The position numbers were made by a program, and so were the translations under genes. The notes under the pieces were generated by a model. The model was given only the letters and a program-made list of their open reading frames with translations. It did not search any database and was not told the DNA's origin. Positions 34,931-47,450 of a stretch of 64,000 nt of DNA are shown here, piece by piece (positions within the stretch are counted from its first letter, which is position 1; each line of letters starts with the position of its first letter). The stretch lies in the NCBI RefSeq assembly GCF_030272615.1, contig NC_081414.1, positions 762,235,648 to 762,299,647 of the forward strand. Reading direction: 5' to 3'. This stretch comes from Cryptomeria japonica (lineage: Eukaryota > Streptophyta > Pinopsida > Cupressales > Cupressaceae).

Positions 34931-35611
34931 TGCAAATTATAAAAAGGAGTCATTAGGCTGAGAGGCATAGACTACAATGGCAGCCATCCGTGTAAAGTTT
35001 TATTCGTCCTCTGCTTAAATCTAGGCAAACATTATAATCACCACCGTTCGACAGGAATATTATCTGAGTGTGCACGTGTCTTCTTTGTAAGACAACGAGA
35101 GAGACGGTTATGATAACGGTGGAAGCTTTGAATTTGCATGATAAGCTTCTAATTTGCATGATATTGGTTTGAAAGGATTCTGCAATTTACGTTTCAAAAT
35201 ATCATATCCAGTACTGTGTGCAGATCTGCGAACTTGAGATTGAATCTCTTCAGTCTAGGTATTTTAGACGTAGTTTTACTGAGCTTAAATTCCTATCACT
35301 GCATTCCTTACACTGACAAATATTAGCTTGCAGTGAATTTTGGAAGGTTCACATTCTGTTTATACGATTTGTATTTCCTAATTAACTATTTACGCATTGC
35401 AGAGAATCAACGTTGCACTTCGGCTTCTTCTCCTTTTTATTGTTTACTCCTGCACTTGTATTTGTCTTCTCATCCTCTTATAACCCGTCATATCTTTCTG
35501 AACATGCAAATGCCTTTATCATGTAAAGCACTTCAGACAAAGATTCAGGTTAGTTGAATATTACATGTTTGTCGAATTAAACTGATTGTAATAAAATATG
35601 ATTTCTTCGCT
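34931..35611. other. Higher-GC island of unknown origin
   Basis: This stretch is less AT-rich than its surroundings and includes a G-box (CACGTG) near 35073. A segment at 35328-35365 (GCAGTGAATTTTGGAAGG...) recurs at about 36887-36925, so it belongs to the same complex as the triplicated repeat. The reverse-strand open frame 34953-35159 has no recognised motif. It may be a captured promoter or untranslated region, or the left part of the Helitron; neither is shown. Confidence 0.3.
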
Positions 35612-36829
35612 GAATCGGTTTTGTGAAGATTTTTATAGTTATTGGGTTTTATGGACGCGCCATGTTTGTGTTTTCTCATTTTATCACCATGTCGACTAGG
35701 TAGTTTTGATTACAACCTGACTACCCTTATCATTTATGCTTTTACCATCTTCCCTACTGATGATAAAATGGGAGCTTTGCAATACTGTATATATGGACAT
35801 TCGAAAAGCATAGTGCGTATCCTGCAGCTCATGCATTCCATGAGATGACATCTTTTTTAGGCATTCTGTCAAATCTATTTTCAAACCTGAACATGCAATG
35901 GTTTTCCTCTATTTCGGATTTATGAGCTAATTTTGTTTCGTCAAATAATGTTTTCTTTTCAGTTTCTCTATTGAAGCACACTTTGGCCGTTGAAGCTTAC
36001 TTGCAAAGAAGATTTAAAGAATATCGGCAGTACATCTGTTAAAAAGGTATGCCCTTACCTTTGCGTATTACTATAAACCTCATGTCTATGTTGTTTATTT
36101 TCTCAATATCATTTAGTTTGTAAATGCTAATCTCTATGTGACATGGGGCAAAAATTAAGATTCGAATTTTACAACCACTTCCAATGCAATTTAATTTTTA
36201 ATTTTTTTAACACATCTTTTGTAGAATGCAATTTGTAGTGAGTAGAGAATTCGGTTTTGTGAAGATTTTGCAGTCTTTGGGTTTTATGGATGCGCCATGT
36301 TTGTGTTTTCTCATTTTCTCAACATGTCGACTAGGGCAATTTTGAGTACAACCTGAGTACCCTTATCCTTTATTCTTTTACCATCTTCCCTACCGATGAT
36401 AAAATGGGAGCTTTGCAATACTGTATATATGGACATAGCTCATGCATTCCATGAGATGACATCGTTTTTAGCTATTCTATCAAATCTGTTTTGTTGCTCT
36501 GTAATGTTTGACAGTTTTCTATTTAGATAGCTTGTAATGTCCCACATACAGTTTTCTATAGTGAGTAGAGAATTCGGTTTTGTGAAGATTTTGCAGTAAT
36601 TGGGTTTTATGGACGCACCATGTTTGTGTTTTCTCATTTTCTTAACATGTCGACTAGGGCAGCTTTGATTACAACCTGGGTACCCTTATCCTTTATGTTT
36701 TTACCATCTTCCCTACTGATGATAAAATGGGAGCTTTGCAATACTGTATATATGGACATTTGCAAAGCAAAATGTGTATCCTGCATGTCATCCATTCCAT
36801 GAGATGACATCGTTTTTAGCTATTCTGTC
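35612..36829 (+). repeat. Three direct copies of a ~250-bp repeat
   Basis: Copies lie at 35612-35880, 36235-36490 and 36559-36829. All share TTCGGTTTTGTGAAGATTTT or a close variant, a GGACGCGCCATGTTTGTG phrase, ACATGTCGACTAGG, GATAAAATGGGAGCTTTGC, ACTGTATATATGGACAT and an end in CCATGAGATGACATC. Copies 2 and 3 also share about 12 extra bases at the left and are the closest pair. None is coding. Confidence 0.85.
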
Positions 36830-37509
36830 AATATATGCCGATTGCATTCCATTTATACTCATAAATATTATTATACTTTTCAGTTTGCAGTGAATTTGGA
36901 AGGTTCGAATTCTGTTTACCAACTTCATCGCCCAACTACATAGGTACATAATGTCTGCACCAACCCATTAATTTAGATGTCCTGCATCTCATTTTTAATT
37001 TATCATTATAGAGAATTTCAACCTTCAATATAAAATTATGCATTTAAAAAAATATAGAATACTGTTTTAGCAATAGAGGCTGAAGAATGAATATTTCATT
37101 TTTTAGAATAATTAATTTTAAAAAAATTAAATTATTGAAATGGTGTTATTATTACAAGTATTGAAATATCATTAACTTTGCCAATAGATTATTTATTTTT
37201 AAAAATAGAATTAAATTATTGAATGTGATGAACAAAAATTGTTTTACATTATTGATAGCCATTGTTTGTATGACATCATTAACACACGGACTCATAAATA
37301 TATTATATTGAACTAAAGTAATAATAATCCAATAGTAATAATTTTCATCTTGCATGTTTGTTTACTATTTTAGATTGTACAGAAATAATGGTATTGTTGT
37401 TTATTTTTTAGGTTTTATTTTTTGAAAGTTCATATCTATACATAGCTTTGAAATTGATATATACTTATCACTTGTTGAAAATAATTTTTTATTGTATTTA
37501 TCTTTTTTA
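36830..37509. other. No gene; left flank of Helitron coding region
   Basis: AT-rich, except for a repeated snippet near 36887-36925 that also occurs at 35328. The 5' end of the Helitron (TC terminus) should lie somewhere to the left of 37510, but I could not fix it. Confidence 0.3.
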
Positions 37510-38203
37510 AATAGAAGATGGATGCACATTGTTACAATGAAGAGTATATAGCTCTTGGGATAGCAGCAATTAATGATCGAGACATGCAGCAAGTACGTGA
37601 CATTCAAAAAATGATGCATTTTTTTAATTTCAAGGTTTAACCACTGGACCAGTTTTTCAAAGAGATCGCACATGACGAATTGTAATATCAAGGAGAACAT
37701 TGCAGGAAATCAAAGAAGGCTATAATAAATTTTCCACAATGTTTCTTTTTTTCGTTTCTTGTACTTGCACATTCTTTTTCAATGACTACTTACATATATA
37801 ATATAATACTAAATATACTCAACCTAACTACAAAAGTTTGAATTTAATTTTTTATACAATGACTAAATAAATTGAATTCAAATATATTTAATAATCAACT
37901 AATAACTACAAAAGTTTGAATTCAATTTTTTATACAAGGACTAAATAAATTGAATTAGGAAAATTCAGTGTCAAAATTTAATTAAACATTCATTACAAAA
38001 ATATTGAATTCAATTATATTTAATAATCAACTAATAATATTGCAATAATTAGATAAATTACAATAAAAATGAATATTTTGATATTAATATTAATAAAGTT
38101 GCAAACTTGAAAAAGGTTGACAATATTAATAATGATTTTATGAATGTTAATTAGATCAATGTACATGACTCATATATTTCTTATTTGTTTAACAAATTTG
38201 TAG

Positions 38204-38237
38204 AAATGGGTCGATCGAAGAAATGGGTCGATCGAAG
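38204..38237 (+). repeat. Perfect 17-bp tandem duplication in RepHel N-terminus
   Basis: AAATGGGTCGATCGAAG occurs twice head to tail. Seventeen is not a multiple of three, so this recent duplication adds a frameshift. Confidence 0.85.
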
Positions 38238-40156
38238 AATATAAAAGAGAATATCAGAGACAATATAGGAAACAAATAAATGAACAAATTTCAGATGCCC
38301 AAAAGGAAGAGAAAAAGAGGCGAAGAAATGAAATAGAAAGAGCTATAGATGCATCTGAAGATTATAACTATCAACCCAAGAATTACCGGCACAACATAGT
38401 GAATCTGAAAGAGATGCACAGCCACAAGAACCTCTCTGACCAATGTTGAATCAAAATAACACACAAAACATTGGAAATTTTTTAGAAGGGGAATCCCAAC
38501 CACCAATCGATTTCAATACAGAAAATACTCCAAATCCAAATGGATTACTTCGCACTGAATTTAAAAAGGTGCAAATAAAATTTTGTAATCATTTAGATGC
38601 CTACCAATCACCTTCTGTGTCATATTCGCCAAGAATCTTATATTGGAATGAAAGTATTTCGAAATCCAAAAGGACCTATTTGCAACAGATGCAAGCAAGA
38701 GAGAGGAATAAATAGATTATCAGCTATGAATAATATGGATCCTGGAGCCCAACCACCTGAACTAGCATGTTTGACGCAAGTAGAAGAAATGCTTATCACA
38801 TGCATAAATCCAATATTACGAGTTACGCATGCCACAGGTGGCTAGTTCAAATATAAAGGACACACAATTAGCTTTCCTCAACACATCGAAAAAATAGCAG
38901 AAAAATTGCCACATTGTATTACAAGCTTGCCAGTAATTATAGTACGAAGGAGAGATCAACACGGGACGAGTTATAATTGTACAGTAAACAAAGAGCATGT
39001 GTATAGAGCACTACAGTACAAAATTAAGAATGACAAGTTTTATGGAGACGTGATGATTGATACATGTGCACTTGAAAATTTATCAGAAGGAGCTAATCAA
39101 AATATATTTGAACAGCTAAAAACTATAAACATGGAATTAGATTCTGATACAAATGAAATTGTGTTTGTCGGACCGCTCTTGGAAACTGAAGAAGATAACA
39201 TTATTGATCACACGACATCGATGGCATCAAAACCACCAAATGCACAAAGAGGGATGGAGTTCATTCGTGCATGGATTAACAACAAAAACACAAATCCATT
39301 GTCATTGATCGAGTAGCCAGGAATTGGTGGATCTCCAATCTTGACGAATATACTACATTGGGAGTACTATATATGGCATTCCTGATATTGTTTCCCGATG
39401 GGAAATGTGACTGGTTGGATCCTTGGATCAAACAAGTACATCTCCATGAATATGCAAACCATCTAATTCGATATAGAGATAACTATTTTGGGAAGTATCC
39501 CAGGTTTTGATATTACATTACAAATATGATTATGAGGCATCGAGCACAAACGTCAATAACTGTTTTCATCAAAAGAAATCTAGGTGAATTGCCAATCACA
39601 ATAATGGAACTACATGAGAATATGGAGAATATTCCAAACTCACATTTGGCTAATAGGTTGATGTGATTTGGTACAACTCTAAGAGGTACAAGATCTTACT
39701 AGACAAAATGTCGAGCAGAACTAACATACATGCTACATCAGATTGGAACGCCGACTATATTTTTCACTTTAAGTGCCCCTGATTTGTATTGGCTAGACTT
39801 ACATGCACTCATGCCAGGTATAACACCGTCAAATCCACGTGAAGCTCAACTATAGTGAAAAAAAAATGTCATTGATTATCCCCATATTTTTGCATAATAC
39901 ATGCATCTACGAAACTCCAATTTTAGAAAACATGTCCTTGAGAAAGGATTTGATGTTAGAGATTATTGGTATCGATATGAATGGCAACACAAAGGATCTG
40001 CACATGTACATTAATTTCTCTGGATACATGGATTGCCAGAGATGGATAACATTGATTGGCCGAATGATGTACAATGAAAAAAGTGCAGAAAAATATTTTG
40101 ACAACATTGTTCATACATAGAACCCTAGAGAAGATAGACATCAACAAAATCTGTAG

Positions 40157-40250
40157 GTATGTTTACAACTATTTGTTGATCTTTGTACAAAACTTCATTA
40201 TCAACATCCCTATAAAATCATAAATTAATCTATTCAAAATTTATTTGCAG
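40157..40250 (+). other. Probable intron in RepHel (94 nt)
   Basis: GTATGT donor and TTATTTGCAG acceptor, lying between the HUH region and the next conserved block (VERHMMCKEG). The interior is AT-rich with no coding signal. A further possible intron lies at 40427-40508. Confidence 0.55.
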
Positions 40251-42034
40251 CCATTTTGAGATTTCTCCTTCCATCCATGTCTCAAAAACACAAGACAAAT
40301 TGCAAAAGCTAATTTTAATAATAACTACAAAGAAATACTCAACACAGTTGAAAGACATATGATGTGCAAAGAAGGAGCATGCCTACATAATAAAAAAGGA
40401 AGAATGGTTTGCAAGTAATGTTTTTGGTAAGATATGTAATTTGACAACAATTTTCAAAGTAGAATAAATTGAAAAATTATACAACCATCTGATAGTTTTA
40501 ATGAACAGATACAACACTCCGTGGCCAATTAATTTGCATGGTTAAAAAATGTACAATGATCCACAGATGGGTGAGAAGAAGTTTGAACCCGCACGAAATG
40601 ATGATAGAGTAAACACACAAAATTGGTACATATTACAACTTTGGAGAGAAAACATTGATTGACAACCCATTCTCTCAAGACATGCAGTAATTAAATACAT
40701 CACAAAGTATGCAGCCAAATCAGAGAAAAGTTCTGAAACATACCAACAGATGTTACTACGGTTGGCAAATATTGAAAACCTAGATGATTCTGCAATAAAG
40801 GCTTATCAAAAACTACTAACTAAAATAATAATTGAGAGAGACATTGGAGCACAAGAAACGAGCCACATGCTATTGGAATTTCCATTGGTAGAAAGTAGCA
40901 AAAAATTTATTAATTTGAATGTCTCCATTGAAGTTTTCAAGCGCGTGGTAGAAGATGTTGAAAAAAATGATGAAGAACAGATAGTCTCATTCATAGATGC
41001 ATATCGAAACATACCATTTTCTATGGAAGAAATATAATTGAATGATGCAGCAAAATTATGGATATACAATCTGAAAAGAAAAAGTGAGAACAAATGGAAC
41101 CCACAGAAAAGAGCAACTATTGTCAGAGTATTCCCTAGGTTCATGTCCATTCCCACACGTGGATCGGAGAAATGGTTCACATTTTGTTTTTTAGAATTGC
41201 TACTATACGAACCTTTTCTCAACATTGAAAGGGACATTGGGAATAATAATGATACAATACAGACAAATTGGGATAACTTCAATTACAATCAATGGCATGT
41301 GCAATGGAGAATAGAAACTAAGAATGATGACAACATTGAACTCTCTGAAACTAAAGAAAATGATACTAGGCAATAAGAAACAATAAAAAATGAGTGGGAG
41401 ATAATATCTAGGTTTCACCGTGGCCAAATAATGCAAACTTCACGGTTAGAAATGCTCGGCAGGAGGGACTTAGATAAAGAGACAAATTGGTCCACTGATT
41501 ATGAAGGTGAAGAATATACTGACAAGGAAATGAATTTCATTACAACCATCAAAACTATTGGTTCTCTCATCCATGATGATATACCACAGATTGTCAACTA
41601 TCACAACCTTAGCAATTAACAGGAACATGCACTCAATATTATCATTTCGCACTACCTCATAGATGGAACAAAGCCTCCTTTATTCATGATAATTCAAGGT
41701 ACGACTGGAATAGGAAAATCACATTTAATAGGCGCTATAAATAAAGCACCAAAAAATGTTTCCATTGCAAATTGATCTCCTCTACTTGTGCTTGCACCAA
41801 CCGGAGTTGCTTCCTTCAATATAGGAGCATCGACCATTTATTCAAGACTAAGAATACCCATAAGAGATTTTCTAGATCTTCAAGGAACAAGACTAACAAC
41901 CTTCCTAGAGGAGATGGCACATGTCAAATATATCTTGATCGATGAAATAAGTTTTATTGGTAAAAGGTTATTGGAGAACATAGATGCACGTCTACACCAA
42001 GCTTTTCCTTCAAATGCTAATGAAAATTTCATAG

Positions 42035-42167
42035 GTATGTCTTCTATGAAAGTTTTAAAAATTATAATTATTTCATTCTATTTCAACTATTTACTATAGA
42101 AATGTTTAAATGTGAATATCCTGATACATACAAAGTAAGATAATTAAGAGTTCTCAAAATTGTTTAG
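42035..42167 (+). other. Intron in helicase domain of RepHel (133 nt)
   Basis: GTATGT donor and TTTAG acceptor. Removing it joins NENFIG to ISMILVGYLGQLP in frame (phase 1), reconstituting the strand before the GDFxQLP-type motif of PIF1 helicases. Confidence 0.75.
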
Positions 42168-43100
42168 GAATATCTATGATTCTGGTTGGCTATCTTGGAC
42201 AATTGCCTCTGGTGAACGATAGGCCACCATATAATAGCAGAAGATGGGCAAAACTTTTATGGGAACAATTTGGAAATATTATTACTTTGGATCATATCTA
42301 TTGACAAGAAGGCTAAGACAGTGACCAAGAATGCTTTGGACAATTGTTAATGAACATAAGAGATGTAAAACCAACATTGGATGATTGGATATTACTAATG
42401 ATAAGGTCTTCTATGACAATTGATACAACAAGAAACCAAGAATTTGATAGTTGTGTGCATTTATTTTCAAGAAATGACAATGTTCACAACCACAACAAGA
42501 AAAAATTACAATCATTAAAAAATCCAGCTGCACGCAGCATTGCATCAAAAGTACAAAATGTTACTTCTAACGAAAGTGGAATGGATGATGAAATTGATGT
42601 AGAATTATTATTATCTAAAAATGCCAGAGTAATATTGACATTAAATCTATGGATAGAAGTAGGACTTGTCAATGGATCTTTAGGAAATATTAGAAAAATT
42701 GTTTGTAAACCTAGAAGTGCACCACCTCAACCACCAGCATACGTGTTAGTTGAATTTGACAATTACTCTGGACTACCATTCGATGATCATCATCCATCCA
42801 CAATTCCAATTCCATCAATTGAAAGAGGTGGCTTTTCTCAAATACCATTGCGCTTGGCATGGCACTAACAATAAACAAATATCAAGGGCTCACTCTTCAA
42901 AAGGCTACCATCGATATAGGGCCAACCGAAAGAACCGGTCTGATGTTCATGGAAATATCTTGTACGAAAATCTTATAGGGACTACAGATCATGCCACCAT
43001 TCCGCTATGATAGGTATGAGAAATTGAACAAAGGCAAACAAGTCATCAGTAAGAAAAGAGAAGAAGAAAGGCTTCAATCCATCCAGAACAATTCATGTAA

Positions 43101-44037
43101 GTTTTTCTTTCATGAAGTACATCTATTTTCCACTTACTTGAATAGTACTATATTATAAAAATTAAAACCTGTTAATGACAATCAAAATTTTCAATAATAA
43201 GAATGACAATCTTAATCGTAATTTGCTTTCTTCTCACAAGGCCCTAACATAAATTTGACGACATTGAAAACACAATGAAATGTATATTACTCCCCTTCCA
43301 TATTATAGAATAAGGTTTTTAGTTTTTCCAACCATTAATTATAAACAATTTTACCTCTAAATTGGCATATTATAAAATGTTAATATTAATGTCAATTGCT
43401 TTTGTTTTTAGCAGGTGCTTTGCATAATCCCAAAGACATGGACACAACTTTTACATTCATAAGTACCAATGTAAAATGGATTGCATTGACTATCACTGCA
43501 ATATATAATTGAATTACCCTTCCAATTTATATTTCTCTACTTGTATAGATGTTGAATGAATCTGTACACATGTTCAAACAAACCACACTTCACTCAGTGT
43601 TCTCAAATTCTATCATCACGCACTATAATTTTTTTGATTAACGCTCACTCAATTAGTTTATTTGATTATTAATTCAATTAACATTAACAACTAATTAATT
43701 ATTTAAATATAATCAAAATTCTATTGGTAATTTTTAATGAATCTTTTCAAATTCTGATATTTATTATACTAATGAAATGTGAAAAATGTATTTAAATAAT
43801 GTATTAAACTCAATTTATTTTACTCAAAATGTTTAAAATATTTGAATACCTAAATGAACACCATCACCCCTATGACCGTAAATTCTAAACATAATTCCTA
43901 TGCATGATTATCATTAATCCTAACTCTGATCCTAACCCTAAATCTACACCTAAACCCAAAAAATTAAGCCGAAACCTAATAATAAAACAACCAATTTATA
44001 TATTATCTACTTATTTAATATCTTCTACCTTGTGCGG
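43101..44037. other. No gene; 3' flank of Helitron
   Basis: AT-rich. A possible last intron (GTAAGT near 43096 to GCAG near 43414) follows the end of the helicase. At 43917-43965 there is a short run of CCTAA-type repeats like those at 12.5-15.9 kb. I could not identify the Helitron 3' hairpin and CTRR end. Confidence 0.3.
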
Positions 44038-44045
44038 CCACTGCT

Positions 44046-44206
44046 ACTAGAATATATATTATCTTATTATATATAAAATGCGTTGACTCATATCCTTCTC
44101 AAGGCACGTATTTTTAATAAATTTTATATCCTACTGTCGAATAGGAGCCAAGAGAAGGATATGAGTCGGTGTATTTTATATATAATAAGAATATATATAT
44201 GCTAGT
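44046..44206. mobile_element. Foldback (inverted-repeat) element
   Basis: Two 60-base arms (44046-44105 and 44147-44206), starting ACTAG and ending CTAGT, are reverse complements at about 51 of 60 positions, separated by about 41 bases. The arms include the shared ATATCCTTCTC and TTATTATATATAAAAT stretches. The left arm resembles 16113-16170. No target duplication was found. A small MITE-like or foldback element is the simplest reading. Confidence 0.65.
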
Positions 44207-44809
44207 TTACTATTCTTGTTAAGTAAATCAGTTTTAAAAAATCTATAAATATAAATTACATGATCCATATTACATGGTTCTCATAATTTATCAAATGGAC
44301 AATTTATTAATTTAGATAATAACCATCAATATTTAGTATCTAACAATATTATGCATATGGTTATCAACTAAACTATGAGTATTGATCCAAGCAATATTTA
44401 GGCATGTATCATAAATAAATATTATGCCTATGTATATTTATTAAGTAAATTTTGAATGTATATAATGTTTAAAATAATTATCAACTTAAAAATATTTTCA
44501 AATAGACAATGAAATGATCATTGATCTAATAATACTTTAATATAAAATTTGAATTGTTCAAATATTATTAATATTAATCATAATATTAAATACTTAAATG
44601 TGGCCAATATGTAAAATACCTCATTGTTTGTGTACATATTGGTTTACCCAACAATCTAATGTCAAATAATTGTAAGTTAAACTTAAACATTTAATCATAT
44701 TCATAATCTTATTTTAATAGTAACAAGTTTATTATATTATTTCTATTTATATTGATAGTTATCTATTTATTTTAATAAATAAACAAAAGATAATTAAAAA
44801 TAATCTTAT
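44207..44809. other. No recognised gene
   Basis: AT-rich, no coding signal. Confidence 0.4.
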
Positions 44810-45316
44810 TGTTGGTGTAAATAATTATTCATCATGGCTATTATTACACCTTACTTAAGTTTACTTAGGAAATGGATTTCATAGTAGTTTGGGTATGAGA
44901 CACTTGGTGTTTGTGCCAAATTGGGGTAGTGTGTGTAGGAGAATTTCTACCTTTTATGATGTTGATCTTGTTAGTACTCTATCATATCCACTTATTGTGG
45001 AGTGATAATTCCACCTTCGATGGGTGATCCACCTCATGTGGAATATTTTATTGTTTCTCCTACCTACCACACCTATTTCCTACCTACCCTTGTTTCCTAT
45101 TGAACCACATGTCATTTTTGTGTGCTCACATATCCCTAGCCTTTCCTATATAAGCAGGCTCATCTACATTGTTTGTACGGGCAATCATTGAACATCTTGT
45201 AATGATCTAGTTGATCATATTTTGTATCTTGATAGAATATAGTTTATTCCTATCATATATTTTTTTCTCTCTTATTTGTGTTTTCCATTGCCTCTATATC
45301 TTGATAAAATCTCACA
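44810..45316 (+). repeat. 5' LTR of copia-type element
   Basis: TGTTGGTG...CTCACA. A TATA box TATATAA lies at 45147-45153. Confidence 0.9.
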
Positions 45317-45330
45317 GGGTATTAAAGCTA
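45317..45330 (+). other. Primer-binding site
   Basis: GGGTATTAAAGCTA directly after the LTR resembles TGGTATCAGAGC, the complement of initiator tRNA-Met, with a few changes. Confidence 0.55.
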
Positions 45331-46148
45331 TTAGAGTGTCATTGGTTTGTCAATTGAGAGAAATCTGATGCTATTTGGGGTTTTATATTTTGGAGCTTTC
45401 TATTGCAAGTTATTATTGAAGCTTGATCGGTCAAATTTGAGGTTACCATTGGATTGAGGAGGTCCAAGAAATTTAGTTTTACCTTTTGTTTCATCCAAAT
45501 CAAACTTCGGAAGCCAAATCTAGAGGCATTTAAAGTTTGAAGCTATGGTGGAAATTTTCCAAAAATCATAATTTTTGCAAACAATTTTCAAATAGTGATA
45601 TCTCACTCATCCAAACTCCTTTTTTCGAGCAATTTTTTTTTTTTTGGGATATAATTTTGTGATGTGTACAATGGTGTAGGAGTTTTCTGATTTTCGGATA
45701 CAAGTTTTTTCTGAAATTGTGAAATCCCAATTTTTAAAACTTTGGAGGCTTCGTTCGGGCTCATATGGACTCCTTTTCAGGTGTCGTTTTTTTTTTAAGT
45801 GCATAATTTTTTGTCTACTTTCATAATCTGTCATTTGTTGGAAGTGATTTTGAGTAGAAATTGTACTCTCAGTATTTGGTCTTTTTTTTGCCTATTTGGT
45901 ACTTTTATTTTGCTTGGATCTCAATTTAGATCACTAGCAGTATTTGTTGAAGTCTCTTATATCTCATTTTGAGAAGTTATAAAATTGAAATCAGAAGTCC
46001 ACCTTGCCTTGTTTTTCAAGTGGCCTATTGTACATGCACTAAGTATAAAGTGCCAAATCATGATTTTTGGGGGGGGTTTCTTGATTGAGTAATTTGGGGG
46101 GATGTCTCTTGTGATTTTGTGCTCTTGTGTTCCTTCTTTTTTTCTACT

Positions 46149-46615
46149 ATGGGTTCTTCTAAGTTTCCTCTCTTAACACCTCATAATTATGCTACTTGGA
46201 AAATTGATGCATGGAGTAAACTTATGGAAAAAGGACTAACTCATTACATTCATGGAACTATTATTGCTCCCGCTGATCCTAAGACTGATGATATTGGTCA
46301 CTTGGATTGGCTCACTAAAAATGTCATGGCAATTGGTACCTTAAGAAAGTATGTATCAAAGGATCTCATTTTTCATATTGAGAAATATACTCTAATCAAG
46401 TATGATTGGCAAAAGTTTCAAGCATGATAGTGATCTCACCATGTTGCATCCCAAGAAATTTGATACTATACAAAATTATGTCACTAAGGAAAAAGAGTTG
46501 AGTGCACAACTCAAGGATTGTGGCATTGATAAGAAGGATATTCAATTGATTGATGGGAAAACTTCCACAAGAATATGCAACATTTTTTTCTATTTTCCAA
46601 ACCCATAGGATGACA
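46149..46615 (+). pseudogene. Copia gag fragment
   Basis: The ATG at 46149 gives MGSSKFPLLTPHNYATWK, the usual opening of copia gag (DUF4219/UBN2 type: L-x-x-x-NY-x-x-W). It is followed by KLMEKGLTHYIHG and a helical region to a stop at 46427. A frameshift near 46405-46425 moves the reading to the frame of 46402-46608, which continues the gag helix bundle (TIQNYVTKEKELSAQLKDCG). The nucleocapsid knuckle and all of pol are missing. Gag would form the particle shell. Confidence 0.75.
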
Positions 46616-46689
46616 ATGGGTTCAAGCTATAGAATGCCTACAATTGATTCTTTCACTGAAATGTTGATGATGGAAGAAACTAAGTTGAT

Positions 46690-46795
46690 AAGCATGGGAA
46701 TTCATTGAACATCTTGTAATGATCCGGTTGATCAGTATTTTCATCTTGATAGAATACAGTTTATTCCTATCATCTTATTTTGTTCTCTCTTATTT
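46690..46795 (+). repeat. LTR fragment inside the interior of the copia-type element
   Basis: CATTGAACATCTTGTAATGA and the following ~90 bases match the last third of the LTRs, and are closest to the solo-LTR version near 29250-29320. The fragment replaces the place where pol should be. Confidence 0.7.
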
Positions 46796-47440
46796 GTATC
46801 TTGTCAATATTGACATATTTTATGTAATCCTCTTGTACACGTAGATTAGGAATATCTTGTGAGACTTGGTGCATGGCTCCAGTTGAGACTTAGATTATAC
46901 AGATTTGTGCATGGCTCCCATGAGACTTTGATTGTACCAATATTTCTGCTATTTACAAGTATCCAAATGATGCTCAAAGCATGTTGTCTCCATCCCTGAT
47001 CTTCATTTTGTTGCAACGAGTGATTCATTGTCATCAACTTGGTACCTATTTTTGTCACACTTTAACATTATTGGTGCAGTACTGGCTCTCTTTCTTCCTT
47101 ATGGGGAGGTATTTGCGTCAACATCATTGGACCATATTTGCAAGAGATTCAACATTAAGGGAGGGCTTCATGGTCTCTTCTTCTCTCTTATGGTGGGGAC
47201 ATATTTTTGTTCTTCTCATTCATCATTGAGAGCATTGTGTGCTTTCTTCATCTCTCTTTTGGGGGCGGGATTTTTCCTATTGGGTTTTTCTCTCTTTCCC
47301 CACTTTGTCAGAGATTTCACTGTATTGGTTTGTGTGCATTTTCATTTGTACATGGGTACCTAACATGGCCTCATAGTTGAGACCCATCTTGCATTCCCTA
47401 GCTGCATTGTAGACTTAAGTACATTCCCCTAAGTTGCACT

Positions 47441-47450
47441 TAAGGGGGGG
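47441..47450 (+). other. Polypurine tract of copia-type element
   Basis: TAAGGGGGGG immediately before the 3' LTR. Confidence 0.75.

Larger units (their letters stand above)
37510..43100 (+). pseudogene. Helitron RepHel (rolling-circle replicase/helicase), decayed
   Basis: Domains in order: an N-terminal charged region (EEYKREYQRQYRKQ, near 38225); a DUF6570 block (CNRCK..., NNMDPGAQPPEL, LTQVEEMLI, near 38680-38800); and a Helitron-like N domain (EYANHLIRYRDNYFGKYPRF near 39450-39505, GTPTIFFTLSAPDLYW near 39750). The HUH motif HVH follows at 40003-40011, with KYITKYAAKSEK, the tyrosine region, near 40690. The PIF1-type helicase has Walker A GTTGIGKSH (41700-41730), LAPTGVASFNIGAST, Walker B YILIDEIS (near 41930), GYLGQLP, LNLWIEVGLVNGSLG and TINKYQGLTL (near 42865). 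It ends in RYEKLNKGKQV...EEERL. Frameshifts and stops make it inactive. It would nick and unwind DNA for rolling-circle transposition. Confidence 0.9.

Noticed and set aside
44038-44206. Foldback as the Helitron 3' terminal hairpin with CTAG end
   Set aside because: The arms are 60 bases with a 41-base loop, far longer than a Helitron terminal hairpin, and the left arm module occurs elsewhere without a Helitron.
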